Part shown: in pieces, positions 34,021-45,481 of the stretch
How positions within the stretch are numbered: the stretch's first letter is position 1
Layout of the letters: each line of letters begins with the position of its first letter
Source of the DNA: Cliona cf. orientalis
Lineage: Eukaryota > Porifera > Demospongiae > Clionaida > Clionaidae
Direction of reading: 5' to 3'
DNA length: 64,000 nucleotides
Assembly: GCA_963930775.1 (NCBI GenBank)
Contig: OZ005689.1
Coordinates: 18,003,775 to 18,067,774 of the forward strand
Notes under the pieces: model-generated
Seen by the model: only the letters and a program-made list of their open reading frames with translations
The model's database searches: none
Told to the model about the DNA's origin: nothing
Position numbers and translations under genes: made by a program

Positions 34021-34262
34021 TCCAGTGACAGATACTCCACCAGGCATATTGAAGCCACAAACGAAAAACGAAACAATGGAGACACAAACAGGTAATCACT
34101 TTATGCACTTTAATATTCGCAATGCTTTAACACTGGTCATATTGTAGCAAGTGCACCTACTAATCCTAAATCTACCAAGTCAAATCCACCACCAAAGACA
34201 TCAAAGACATGTACAGGTAACCTAAAATGTAATCCATGATATTGCATTATTATGTCTCAAAT

Positions 34263-34755
34263 CAGGGTTTCATTTAGGATTTTCGTCGAGGGGGGGCAAA
34301 CGCGACAATTCCAGAGGTAAGGGGGGGCAAACACTATAGTATGTTTTTCCATCCGTGAAGAATGACGTTGTGCTCATCAACTTCATTATATTAGGGGGGG
34401 TCTGGGGGTATGCTCCCCCAGGAAAATTTTTTAATGTTTCAACGTCTGAGACTGTTTCTGGTGGCTTCTGAGCACTCAGGTGGGGAAAGTCTGTCAGTAA
34501 TATCCACTGGTTTCCCTCTATTTCAAGTCAAATGTTGCAAGGATGTGGGATATGTCTCCTACCGCGCGTAGCGCGAAGCTTTAGCTAAATTATGGCTTTA
34601 AAATGAGCAAAACTGCCTCTTTGGACACTTTCACCATTTAAATCTTTTACTTGTGCATATATTGCATGTATGGATGGTGGCTACTCTCAAGGGGGGGCAG
34701 CCAGCTTCCAAGGGGGGGCGAGTGACCCCTCCCGCCCCCCCTAAATGAAACCCTG
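34263..34755. mobile_element. MITE in an intron, 493 bp, target duplication CAAAT
   Basis: Terminal inverted repeats CAGGGTTTCATTTAGG and CCTAAATGAAACCCTG lie at 34263-34278 and 34740-34755, with CAAAT on both sides (34258-34262 and 34756-34760). The interior has GGGGGGGCAAAC and GGGGGGCAGCC subterminal runs and no coding region. A 5-bp duplication again suggests a short-TSD hAT relative. Confidence 0.88.
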
Positions 34756-36027
34756 CAAATGGCTTTGTTTCATTTAGTCACTCCACCAATTAATCCTGCA
34801 CATGTTGAAATGAGTCCTTGTGCACCACCAAAGAAAGATTCAACCCAAACAATGATAGGTATGCATACCCAAAAGTCATTACATTTTCTACACTTGATAT
34901 TACAGCTCAAACTATTAATCATGAATAATAATACATTCTTAATGGCCTATTACATTATAGCAAACTCATCCACTGGATCTGCTTCAGTCCACGTGATGCA
35001 GTCATCTGAGAAGGGATCACTTGAGATTCCCCAACAATCCGAGGAAAATGGTATGAATAACAGATATATCTGGGAATACAACATAATAATATTATTATTA
35101 CTACCTATGGTCTTCTGTTAGTGGTGCCTTCAAGCCCCGAGCCAATGGACACTGATCCCAATCGTTGGATTGCTGATCTCACTACTGCTGATAAAGAGAT
35201 TAAGGAATGGCTGAATGATGCTATCATTTATGCTTCCATGGAAATCTTGGGGAAGCAGTGTGAAGGCAAAATACATGGATGGCAGTGTTCACAGCTGGCA
35301 AAAAGTCTTTCGTTTCGACCCATCCCTCCTTCATCTAAGTTTATACAGATATTTCATGTTGGTGATAATCATTGGGTAACTGTATCGAATGTTCAAAATT
35401 CAGAAGTTAATGCCATCAGTGTTTATGATAGCTTACCTCGAAAAGCAATGAGCACTAGTTTCAAGGAATAAATATGTTCTCTTGTCCGACCAAGGTACGC
35501 CAAAATTGTATTTGATATTGTCCGCATTGAGCTCCAGCCTAATGGGTATGACTGTGGAGTCTATGCCATCGCTAATGCTACGGAACTTGCTCAGGGCAGA
35601 GATCCAATACTTTGTGTATGGAAGACAGAAGAGATGCGAAAGCACCTAATACTTTGTTTGGAAGGTGGGCGATTTTCTCAGTTTCCACTAGTCAAGAAAA
35701 GAAGGGGTACAATTGGTGGACGTGTCAGGACCTCGATCCCAGTGTCCATACAATGCATTGTATGCAGGATGCCCAATAATAGGAACAAGCCAATGGTTCG
35801 CTGCACAAATTGTCGTTGTTCTTATCACCTAGAATGTGTGCATCTAAGTTCAAGCAAGGAGAAATCATCAGCCTGGATATGTGATGATTGTACTAACATT
35901 ATTCAACTAGCTCAAAAGTAATTATCACTTCGTGGTACTGTAGATGTTGATCTCATAATAATTATAATCACTATAGATCATATTATTGTATGACATCATC
36001 AAAACATTAATTTAATAACTATTTTAT

Positions 36028-37934
36028 TCAATCGATATCCTCAAGTTCAGTGTCTGTGAAATCAGAATCAGATGAATCATCATCATCAGCTATGGTATCT
36101 TGCAAATGATTATCAACAGACATAGTACTGTAATAGTCTTTGTTGTCTAGTGGGAAGATAGCACACAATTTTATATGCCAGTGAATCTCCATCAGTTTGT
36201 TTGTCAACAATGCTCTGCATCCTCTAGTGAAGTTGTTCTGGAAAGCTTCCTCTGATAGTTTCCTAATTGCTGCTTCAACACCATCTGACATGTTCTTGTA
36301 GTACATTATAGTATTGAACATTTCCGCTTTCAAAAGCGACATTTCTTCCTTTGCCCTAGCTACCATTAAGTGTGCATTGATGATGTCCAGTTTCTTGGCC
36401 GAGGACAAAGTTCCATGGTGTGTATGGAGCACTGCTGTTGATGTTACCTTTCATTGAAGCATAGAGGGATCTTTGGCTTCTTGCATGTCAGTAATTGGTT
36501 GGAGGTGTGTATTACTGCAAAGGGTGAGATAAGCATTATATTCTTGTACTAACTCCTGAAGTTGCTTTGTCTCCTTTGTTATTTGAATTGAAAGTTTCTT
36601 TGCAATTTTTTATCCATCTGTATTGTATGGGCAAAGTAAAGAATAATAATTTATTATTATAATAGCTGTATATTTTGCATAATTATGATTACCAGCATAT
36701 TTTGCTTTTAACTTTAGCAAAAACTGCCGTTTAGATGAGGTGGATATCAGGCAATCAGCAAGGAGGCATAAGCTAACCTTAACACTTTGTAAGCCTGTAG
36801 GATTTGAACATATTGTAGTTGCCATTGTAAGCCTGGGAATTCTGAAGGAGCAAGATATAATAATATAGCGGCAACAATAGAATGAACCATAATCATTATC
36901 AGTTAGCCATACTGGAATCTTTCTTCTCCTTGAGCAATGATTGTTCTTCATCTAAGAGACGCTTGACATCATCATCCGTTAGATGCTCTACAAGGGTATG
37001 CTCAATGCATAACATTAGCTAATAGCCAAGTGTACAGGTAACACCTTCTGACATCGGTTTCATTAATGTTTCTTCAGCAACCTCCATAGTTTGATATGCA
37101 CGCTGATACCTTGTCATAAGTAGTTGAGCTATTTAAAAATGTACAATAGAAATCAATGAACTGTCTTATTGGTTTTACAATAATAGTTACCAAGTTTCTT
37201 CTTTGTTTTAATTCAATAGTACACGAGCGCATGGGTGAGAATATCTATACGATGTGACGGCCTCATTTCCTTCGTCATTTTATTGAAAGGGCGTAGAAAA
37301 GACCATAAACGCTCCATTGTTTCTCTGTCACTTAATCCAATTCCATCACATCTCAAAGGTCCAAATATTAACTGCACATAAATAGCTACTTTAACCTTGG
37401 TTTCTGATTGTTTGTTATACATACCTGACATGATACTTTGTGACCATATGCATGAAATGATGGTAAACACAATCTTATCTGGTCCAAAATATCACTTCGT
37501 CCATTCACCTGTCACAAAAAACAATACCAATTGCAATGGTACAATGCAAATTCTTACCTGGAGATGCTTCGTTAGACTGCATGCTACATCATACAAGACA
37601 AAGATCTCAACACCATCAGGCTCACAATGCTTTTCAACAAGATTCTCAAGCAAGAAAACAGGATAAGCCAGTCTATATAACATCAAAGTTACACAATGGT
37701 TTCTAATTTCACATCACTCAGCTTTATAGCTATCTGGTTAATAACCTTTATCCATGTTTTAAATTCATAAATCTTCCTGGAAACTCATGTCGGCAAGCAT
37801 ATCCAAATACAGCTGTCTCCAGCAACAAAATCACTACAGTCCTGATGATATTATTGTTCAAGTCAAAGAAGTATCCTTTGTTATGAGTCATTATGTTTAC
37901 ATGACTGCTTCTGTAAGTGAAATATTTATACAAT
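36028..37934 (-). pseudogene. KDZ-type (Kyakuja-Dileera-Zisupton) transposase, C-terminal two thirds
   Basis: Exons on the minus strand in order: AVFGYACRHEFPGRFMNLKHG (about 37850-37751, 5' frame disturbed); YPVFLLENLVEKHC with LYDVACSLTKHLQ (about 37675-37555); GRSDILDQIRLCLPSFHAYGH (37508-37425); GIGLSDRETMERLWSFLR and MTKEMRPSHRID (about 37374-37210); AQLLMTRYQRAYQ (37130-37050); a charged exon near 36985-36880; and a last exon (about 36605-36028) with RAKEEMSLLKAEMFNTIMYY and an acidic C-terminus. The YDVAC, HAYGH and G-L-D-E-ERLWS motifs are characteristic of KDZ transposases. A TGA near 36450 and frame breaks near the 5' exon make it inactive. The N-terminus is lost in the tandem repeats at 37.86-39.0 kb. 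Confidence 0.8.
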
Positions 37935-38990
37935 TATATTATGTTTACAACGTGAAGGCTAATGTCGGTAAACTATATGATTAATAAGTGATCACATCAA
38001 TTCTCGTGCAATTTTGTGAAATAATTGCACACGCCATGCATTAGAAGTAGTAATTTCATGAAGTGCAGCCGAGTGAAATTTATCCTTATAATGCATGTGC
38101 AATTACAATTATTTCCCAAAATTGCGTACACTAAACTCAACCATCACTTTCCCAGAAAGCATGCTTACATACTATCCTGATTCTGAATCTGACTGACATT
38201 TGTCCATATTATACCAGTACTAATCACACTTCATCTACGTGCGAAGTATCCATTTTATTAATTTTATGTATCATTGTTCAAGTCAAAGAAGTATCCTTTG
38301 TTACGAGTCATTATGTTTACATGACTGCTTCTGTAAGTGAAATACAATTATATTATGTTTACAACATAAAGGCTAATAATGTCGGTAAACTATATGATTA
38401 ATAAGAGATCACATGAATTCTCATGCAATTTTGTGAAATAATTGCACACGCCATGCATTAGAAGGAGTAGTAATTTCATGAGGCGCAGCCGAGTGAAATT
38501 TATCCTTCTAATGCATGTGCAATTACAATCATTTCCCAAAATTGCGTACACTAAACTCAACCATCACTTCCCAAAAAGCGTGCCCTCTGATTCTGAATCT
38601 GACTGACATTTGTCCATAATATTTTGATACCAGTACTAATCACACTTCATCCATGTGCGAAGTATCAGTTTTATTAATTTTATGCATCATTATTCAAGTC
38701 AAAGAAGTATCTTTGTTATGAGTCATGTTTACACGACTGCTGCTGTAAGTGAAATATTTATACAATTATATTGTTTACAACATGAAAGCTAATGTCAGTA
38801 AACTATATGATTAATAAGTGATCACATGAATTCTCGTGCAATTTTGGGAAGTAATTGCACACGCCATGCATTAGGCATTAGAAGGATAAAATTCACTCAG
38901 CTGTGTCTCGTGAAATTACTACTCCTTCTAATGCATGGCTCCGTGCAATTATTTCCCTACTTGCACTCAAATTCATGTGATTACCTATAC
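37859..38990. repeat. Three tandem units of about 418 bp containing a hairpin, the loop inverted in the third
   Basis: Units start at 37859, 38279 and about 38695 with TTCAAGTCAAAGAAGTATC. Each includes a fold-back (GCAATTTTG ... AATTGCACACGCCATGCATTAGAAG and its complement). The first unit overlaps the 5' edge of a KDZ exon, so part of that exon is repeated. Unit 3 is partial, and its hairpin centre runs in the opposite direction. Confidence 0.8.
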
Positions 38991-39426
38991 AAATTTTTTG
39001 TGTGCTGTATGTTGTGTAATTTTTCCTGTCCACTCTGTAACATAAATTAATTTTGAATCATTGTGCAATACAGGAAATAATTAAGGGTAACAAAGCAAAT
39101 GAGAATAATCCACCGAAAATTCATGTGGGTGTTGGGGGTATACTATTTCTGGCAGTATAGGTACAAAAAGAAGTGCTTGAGAATAGGATAACACTGTTTA
39201 GTCTACATATCTCTATCAAATAAAATGGTAATCACGATATAATCAAATGGAGTCCACACAACAAAGTCACATATGTGAATTCCAGTCATCGCCATCTGGC
39301 CTTGTATCTGATAAAAATATTCGTGTTTTTTTTATGTTGGAATGCCATTATCTAAACACAGGCAAAATGATTTATCACTGTACATGCTATCTGACGTTTT
39401 ATCTAAGGACATTTAACTTCTACAAT

Positions 39427-40912
39427 TCAGACAGAGTGGCCGAAGTTGTCATTGATGATACCGTCAGGTGACGCTCCCAGGAACCCACAATCACTTAAAT
39501 AAATTCCAGCTTCTCGGACAGAGAAATCTGAGCCAAGCGTTGTTTTATAAGCATCAAGGGCATCTTGCTCATGTTGCTGTCCCCATACTAATGCAGCAAC
39601 CCCTCCACTGCAAGCTTTAGCGTACAACAGCTGCTTAACTAGAGCAGTGTGGTTTCGACGCCGCTTGATAACCAAACCAAATTTGGATGCCATCAGCCTC
39701 AACTGCCTTTCTTCCTGCCAGCGCTTGCAGAGTCGTTGGCCTCTTGTTACTTGCTCAATTTCCCTTATTACATCTGCTGAGTATTTTATAGCAGCCAGAA
39801 ATTTAACTCCAGCTGTGGAAATCAAGTTGCAATAAACTGGTTGTGGTTTGTTTCTGAGCTCCTTCAGTATTGATTCTCGCACCAACGATGGTGGAGGGGG
39901 CAATGTGGAAGAGTTTTCGGCAAGAGGTGGATTGAGCCGATATCCTCACCCCTTTCAATCATTTTTCTTCCCAGTGATACAATTTCAGTGTCTGATGTTG
40001 ATTGCATTTCAATTGGTCTCGGATCGTATACCATTGATGATGGTGGTCGCTTCTGCTTACCATGCTCATGTTTTACAAATAATGGGTGTCTGCTACATTG
40101 CAAGGTTCAAGCTTACGCTTGCATAGTTGCCAAGTTTATGAGCGGAGAGACCGGGACAACAAACAATATAGAATTAACGCACGCGAAGCGCGCGCGAAAG
40201 TTTATTGACCACGCCCACTTTTGGATGACCACACCCACTTTCGGCCGATTATGTATTGCCACACCCACTAAATATCGAGATATACGGACTGAAATTCGAT
40301 AGTATACTGAGTTTATGCTTGTGCCACACCTCCATTTGTGCAATCGAGCTGGATTCCGGGACAATGCTGCAAAATCAGGTAAACTGGGACACAACCGGGA
40401 CATAGGACCAAAAATCGGGACTGTCCCGGCCAAACCGGGACACTTGGCAACTATGCGCTTGCGAGGTTGATTCCATTGTTAGAGTTGGGATGTGCAAGAC
40501 ACAGGAGATCGAAGCGACTTTACTTTAGAGCAGTCTTCCAAAGCATAACAAAGAGCAGAAATGTGCTTGCAGATCCTGTGAGGCCCTGCTCCAGCAGCAC
40601 AATCACAGCTTGCTTCAGATACATCCCCAGATGAGTCTAATACTACATTAATTTTGTGTAATCCATCCTTTTTCATCTCCGGTAAGCAGGCACACTTGAT
40701 TAGGTATGAATTATCTTGTGTTTTGGTGTATATGGATTGTATATAATATTATGTCCTTTAAATAATGGATAAGCATGAGAATTTACATTCTTACAATCAT
40801 TAGCAGGTCTTCCATCGAGTGCACTTCTGGATATGAAGTAATTACCAAGATTTTCAGTGGTAAAATGTGGAATGCTACTATCTTCCAGCTTCACCCAATC
40901 TTGGGTTGCCAT
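39427..40912 (-). pseudogene. SWIM zinc finger plus YqaJ-type exonuclease gene, split by a MITE
   Basis: ATG at 40912. The N-terminal region (VKLEDSSIPHF ... YFISRSALDGRPA) is followed by a frame break near 40735, then by a SWIM finger (CDCAAGAGPHRICKH, near 40600-40560). A MITE occupies 40122-40455. Coding resumes with KHEHGKQKR and VYDPRPIEMQS (about 40090-39930). After another break comes the YqaJ lambda-exonuclease-like domain: RLMASKFGLVIKRR, AALVWGQQHEQDALDAY and GFLGASPDGII. The next conserved segment (VEVKCP, near 39410) lies behind a TGA. SWIM-YqaJ proteins occur in several animal DNA transposons. Whether this one belonged to the neighbouring KDZ element is not determined. Confidence 0.75.
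40122..40455. mobile_element. MITE inserted in the SWIM-YqaJ gene, 334 bp, target duplication CGCTTG
   Basis: Inverted ends CATAGTTGCCAAGT (40122) and ACTTGGCAACTATG (to 40455) are flanked by direct CGCTTG repeats (40116-40121 and 40456-40461). Subterminal ACCGGGAC and GTCCCGG words pair as well. No coding region. Confidence 0.85.
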
Positions 40913-40924
40913 AATGATTATCAA

Positions 40925-41276
40925 CAGATGTGCCTAAATAAACACGTATAGGATGTGTGAGTGTGTGTACCCTCTAGCTTTACCACAGGCATGCATTAGA
41001 CCATAGTGGTTTCCTGCTTCCTGGCAGCCTAGATAGCCCCGCCTAACCACCTTTACCACATGCACTCAGTGCAGTAGGCCACGCTAGACCTTGTTCAAGT
41101 GCAAACGGGCGAATTCAAGAAGTCTTGTGAAAGTGAGACCCGAACGCCCCCATTGGGCTAAAAATTGACCTACCATGGAACTACCTCTCCAAAATTCGGA
41201 AATTTTCATCGTAGGAAGATTAGTGCTATCCAGGACCAGGCTTATTCACTTACTTTAGAGTAGTTCTTTCACTTCT
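40925..41276. other. No gene seen
   Basis: Short gap between the SWIM-YqaJ gene start and the FLYWCH-like frame; nothing recognised. Confidence 0.5.
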
Positions 41277-41301
41277 ATGGGCAGTTGCAGGTTCTTTCGT
41301 T

Positions 41302-41706
41302 GTGTACGCGGTATTTTCTCGATCACTCAAGTGTGCATGGAATGTAAAAACGCATGTTGCATCTGCTGCTTGCGTGGTACCCCTGAGAGGTGGTGTGCGT
41401 TATTTAGACCGTTTTTCTGCATATGGTCCATTAGTGCTTGCCAAAGGTCAATATGCACACTCAGTATCATTTTTCTGCAATGACTCAGTTTGTCGATACC
41501 AACCGAGGAGGAAAGTCCCTTCGTTTGAGGGGTATATCTACGTGAAGATAAGGGATGGTGCAAAGGGCTTCCAATTCTGGGAATGCCAAAACCGCAAGGC
41601 TGGATGCCTAGGCAAGAGCCACTTCAAAGGGAAGCAGCGTGGTGAACAACCACCCACCAAACCTAGCTCGGTCCACCACTCAACTAGCTATGTATTGCAC
41701 GAATGA
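41302..41706 (+). pseudogene. FLYWCH-like zinc-finger fragment
   Basis: The second half of the frame (about 41490-41650) contains KVPSFEGYIYVK, FQFWECQNRKAGC and a basic tail. The F-G-Y ... WxC ... C spacing resembles the FLYWCH finger that precedes MULE-type transposases. A terminal His is not obvious and no transposase domain follows. The part before 41490 is probably not coding. Confidence 0.4.
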
Positions 41707-42999
41707 GGAAAAGGGCCAGAGATGAGAGCACCTCCATTCACAATGACCGATTTGAGGCACTTACTCTACAGATGTACTTTAAGCTATGTGCCTAGTTATT
41801 TCCCTTAATTTTGTAACTTGATTTAAAAGCGGTTAGTTTTATGGAAGTTGGTTTCTTGATAGTTGTCGAAAAGTTGCTCTTATAAGAATTGATCACGTGG
41901 GAGTTTGTCACAAAAGTTGATCTTGTGTGAGTAAATCCCATCCACACTGACATTTGAATGGGACAGCATGAAGCTCATGATTATAAGCCCACTTAGAACA
42001 GTTGTTGCTGGCATACTCATGGCTGTTCCAATGGAATCACACGCCTATTTGTAACAATGTGACCAAAATAGCAACGGATAAAAATTATTTATGCTTGATA
42101 CAAACCTAATTTGAGTATGAAGCTGCAATAACCTACAGCTATTCATATGCAATTGTTTCTATATCCAGCTAGGCTGGAAGGTATGTAGTTAGAATGCTGC
42201 AAAGATTCACCAATAGTTTGTATATGGCTGGGTTTTTCATTACAGAGTGTATAGACTATAAATTTGGAAAAGTATGAACACCAACCGGCACAAGGTCATT
42301 CAAAAGTGTAACCAAAAGTGTTTGGATAAGGGCAAACCCTGACAAGCGGATCAAGAAAGAGAAACCTGCAAATGATTTGGACAAGGAAAACTGAATTCCC
42401 AGTACAGTATGTGGCAGTAACTACTACTTGAAAATCAAATAGCTAAATTCAGGAAATTTTATAGTGTTTTTCATACCACAATCATGCATATATTATGCAA
42501 TTTTGTTACATCAATATCTTGTTTATACAATCATTACCTGGTAAAAAAAAGTAACAAGATCTTATAACAAGGCACATCAGATCAACAGCTGATCTTGAAG
42601 GACTTTTTAAGTTCTTATTACAAATCTGAGCAAATAAATTAAGAACCTAAAAGGATATCTGTTAAGAACTTATATGCTTCTTATCCCATGCTTTAAAATA
42701 TCTTATCTAACCTTGTAAGAAACGTATCTCAGATCTTACATATTCTTGATAGAAAATGAAACATCTTGGGTCCAATAATCTTATAAGATCAAGATCTTGA
42801 TTAAGATCTACTTGCTGGGCAGAGCTGTCGCCACCACCTCTGCATTGGAAAAAAGCCTCTACCATACTAACGGTTCTTGCTTTGCAGAACCCATATCCCA
42901 ATTCAAATGCCAAGGTTCATATGAAGTACCTCGAAAGACGAATGCAATCTAGGTCAGAGGGCATGATACCCGGACCTCCTAGCTGAAGGATGAACGATT
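41707..42999. other. No gene seen
   Basis: AT-rich sequence. The stretch 42540-42730 has repeated AAGATCTTAT-like words but no clear period. A minus-strand frame at 42707-42913 is not recognised. Confidence 0.45.
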
Positions 43000-44082
43000 C
43001 AGAACAAACCCTTCAAGGGCTCAGCCATCTCAGCCGGAAGAAAAGCACCTTCACCCGCGAGATTATTTGCAAAACAAATATTTCAAGGAAAGTGCCACTC
43101 GACACTCCAAGAAGAGTTGACTCTGTTGGTGTTTTTGGTGAGGATGATATGTGATCGTATTTGACAAAACCCGGTATATGGAATCCGCGCGCTATTTGCG
43201 CAATGCACATTTTTAGTACCTCAAGTCAAAAAATGTCAAAGTTCAGTTTTTGTCATATTCATGCCAAAGAACCTTTCTACTAACCTTTACCGTCGTTTAC
43301 GGAGGCTAACCGTAAGTTACAAAGGCGAAATAAGCCTTCTATCTAGTCTGTACAGCTGCCGGACATGGAGCCCGTTGCTATGGGCGCTAATTAGAATTCT
43401 CTACCTAGATACAGCTAGATTAATCGAACTACTGTATGTTTGCTCACCTTTTCAGCTTCTTGGGCATCAAAGAACAATCAGCTGTCAACAATGAAATTTA
43501 ACTCTTCTTCGATCTTTATGCTCATTTCTAACGGCTCCGTCCAGGTCCATTTAATTAATTTTTGGGTCACATGTAGTATTTGGAAACTCCATACACGTGC
43601 ATAGCATCACCTTTGGACCGTCATTTCTCGATTATTGGGGGTGTGGCGCGATCGCAAACAAAACGCTGTATCTCCACAACCAAGCGCACAGTTGGTCTGA
43701 AACTTGAACACGTGTTAGCTCTATGGTAGAGCTTATCAACCATGCGTAAAACTCAACTTTCACAGAATACCATATGCCGGTTTTTCTCAGAGATGGTCAC
43801 ATGCTGCCTTCCGGTCAAACAGTGTCTGAAGTTTTACGGAGTAAACATCTGGATGCTCAAGGGCTAACACAGAAGGCTTTATTTTCATCAGACACTTTTC
43901 CTCCTTTACCTGATGAGGTCATGTACGAATGTATTGATGCTGCCAAACAAACGGACGGCTCCGTAGGACCTTCTGGATTGAATACTCATGCTTGGAGACA
44001 TATGACATTGTGCTGTTCATTCAAAGAGGCATCAGATGATGGCGATTCTTGTGCTCACAACGACGATGACACAACCGATTAA
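43000..44082 (+). pseudogene. RT-associated ORF fragment of a retroelement, split by the inverted-repeat element
   Basis: After the insertion (43150-43802) the plus strand encodes MLPSGQTVSEVLRSKH, a LPDEVMYECIDAA segment and DGSVGPSGLNTHAWR. This resembles the region just before the palm of a non-LTR-like RT ORF common in cnidarians and sponges (GPSGLDAxxWRR). Upstream of the insertion, 43000-43148 may hold the preceding part (LSRKKSTFTREII) but is poorly conserved. The frame ends at 44082 without RT catalytic motifs. Confidence 0.45.
43150..43802 (-). mobile_element. Non-autonomous inverted-repeat element with coding exon, third core copy
   Basis: Both ends are present here (GTGATCGTATTTGACAAAAC at the left; GGTTTTTCTCAGAGATGGTC at the right, each diverged). 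The minus strand carries ATG-AGC-ATA-AAG (near 43524), the MSIKIEEELNF exon with one internal TGA, and an AAG/GTGAGC donor. Gene order within the element matches the 29.0-kb copy. Confidence 0.75.
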
Positions 44083-45280
44083 TTTACCTCTTGTGCATGC
44101 GCTCGGGGTAATGAGCTAGCCAGGAGATCATAAGTTTCAAACTGAGGTATCTTCAGTGAGCTGAAGCTAGTGCATGCTTAGAGAGCAGACTCACTTGAAA
44201 CTGATACCATAGTGAAAGAGTTGCCACTAGAAATCTGATTGGAGGAACGGAGCTTACTCCAGTGCAAAATTGTAGAAACGTTCCACAACCTGAAGAATAA
44301 TAATCATCCTCATGCAATATTCTTTTCTAGTACAGCTATAATAACCTTTTGAGCTAAGCGACCGGTGTCAGAAAATTTTGGGGACCCCGGGTCCCCATTT
44401 TCATTAGGATTTTGGGAACCCTTCCGTAAATATGGGGACCCCTAGTTTAGTTCGATGTTCATAGTAAAACGTGAAGAATCGGCGGTTGCCATGAATTTAC
44501 TGGGGTTAGCAGAGCTCATTATCGTTAGAAGTTAGTGGCTGGCTAGAAAAGTATGGCTTAACTTGTATAATAGTGTTCACGATCCAAGTAGCAATTTAGC
44601 GATCATTTATTGGTAAAGGTCGTCAGCGCTATACAATTGCCTGGAGTCTGAAAAGCCAATCTACCTACTACTCAGACATTCAACTTTATAATGTAGTGAT
44701 ACAGTGTTTTATGAATGTGCCAGGGTATCTCTTCATAAATCTACTCTGACTTATAACGTAACTACTGCTTGCTCAGAGCTTGAGACGATGTTAACATAAC
44801 TACTGCTTGTTGGCAGAGTAGCTAATAGCTAGAAGCAAAAAAAGCGGAGTCCAATGCATGATGGCCAGATACAGCATGTAACCACAACCCTAGAGCTTGC
44901 TACTCAGCGTCATTAAGGCCTGGGTCACTGTGGAATGTAGAATATTTACAGACAACTTTAATGCCATATATTTCAGAATCTGTACATCCTATCAACTTCT
45001 ACTATGCACCAACAGAAAGTCATCTTTACCCTCTCTTGTAATTAAATTATATTAATTAACCGCAAGCCATTACGTTACTGTGGGCGGGGTCGTAAGTGCA
45101 TGTTTATGAACAATCGAAAAAGGTGGAAGGTATGCACAGCCCCAATATATGTGAACCATTACTCTTCATAACATGGTGGAGTTCTTCAAAGCTAAAGTTA
45201 TCAATGATCAGTTGAGGTGGGGTGCCACAGCCCTTTGCGCTTTCCTGGTTTGCTAGCCAAATTTTTACTTTTTTCTTCTT
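44083..45280. other. No gene seen
   Basis: Contains a GGGGACCCC-rich palindromic patch near 44380-44455, possibly an element end. Otherwise AT-rich without features. Confidence 0.45.
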
Positions 45281-45478
45281 TCAAATTGGGTTCACCTTCA
45301 CGTGAGCATTGATGCCCATGCATGCTGCAACAATGGTAAGCAGTGGGAAGAAGATGAACTCAACTGGACATCCAATGGCATCAGAGAGAGCAGCAACCAG
45401 TGGCACTGATGCTATTTTGTCAAACTCAATGCAAGAAGACTGAGCCTTCTGTAGCTTGACCTTGAAAGGAGTAGCCAT
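45281..45478 (-). pseudogene. DUF3987-like protein, N-terminal exon
   Basis: ATG near 45478 opens MATPFKVKLQKAQ and continues with VPLVAALSDAIGCPVEFIFFPLLTIVAACMG. This matches the start of the DUF3987 primase/helicase-like family amplified in sponges and cnidarians. The exon ends near a possible donor. No further exons are found downstream on this strand. Related exons of the C-terminal part occur on the opposite strand at 50.5 kb. Confidence 0.5.
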
Positions 45479-45481
45479 CAC

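Larger units (their letters stand above)
31579..35924 (+). pseudogene. Homeodomain-like / Ulp1-like protease / PHD-finger gene of a probable KDZ transposon, about 12 exons
   Basis: Exon 1 (to 31848) ends a homeodomain-like fold (VLKKFYLTGM ... LTTDQIK); exon 2 (31915-32041) continues NWIKKKNYRQR. Exon 3 is 32078-32292, exon 4 32950-33088, then small Pro/Lys/Ser-rich exons: 33160-33237, 33442-33507, 33553-33619, 34026-34091, 34148-34216, 34778-34858 and 34961-35050. Most junctions are phase 1. The last exon, 35122-35924, encodes a C48/Ulp1-like peptidase with WLNDAIIYA, catalytic His (DNHWVTV), Asp (VYDSL) and Cys (NGYDCGVYA), then a C4HC3 PHD finger (CIVC ... CTNC ... HLEC ... CDDC). Intron 1 would be GC-AG. 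TAA codons at 32158 and 35469 interrupt otherwise open frames, and the 33619-34026 junction does not keep frame. Tail-to-tail with the KDZ transposase, 104 bp away. Confidence 0.75.

Noticed and set aside
32158..35471. Reassigned stop codon (TAA read as Gln)
   Set aside because: Intact genes such as the hAT at 10.8 kb end normally at TAA, and other broken frames have TAG and TGA stops at unrelated residues, so ordinary pseudogene decay is simpler.
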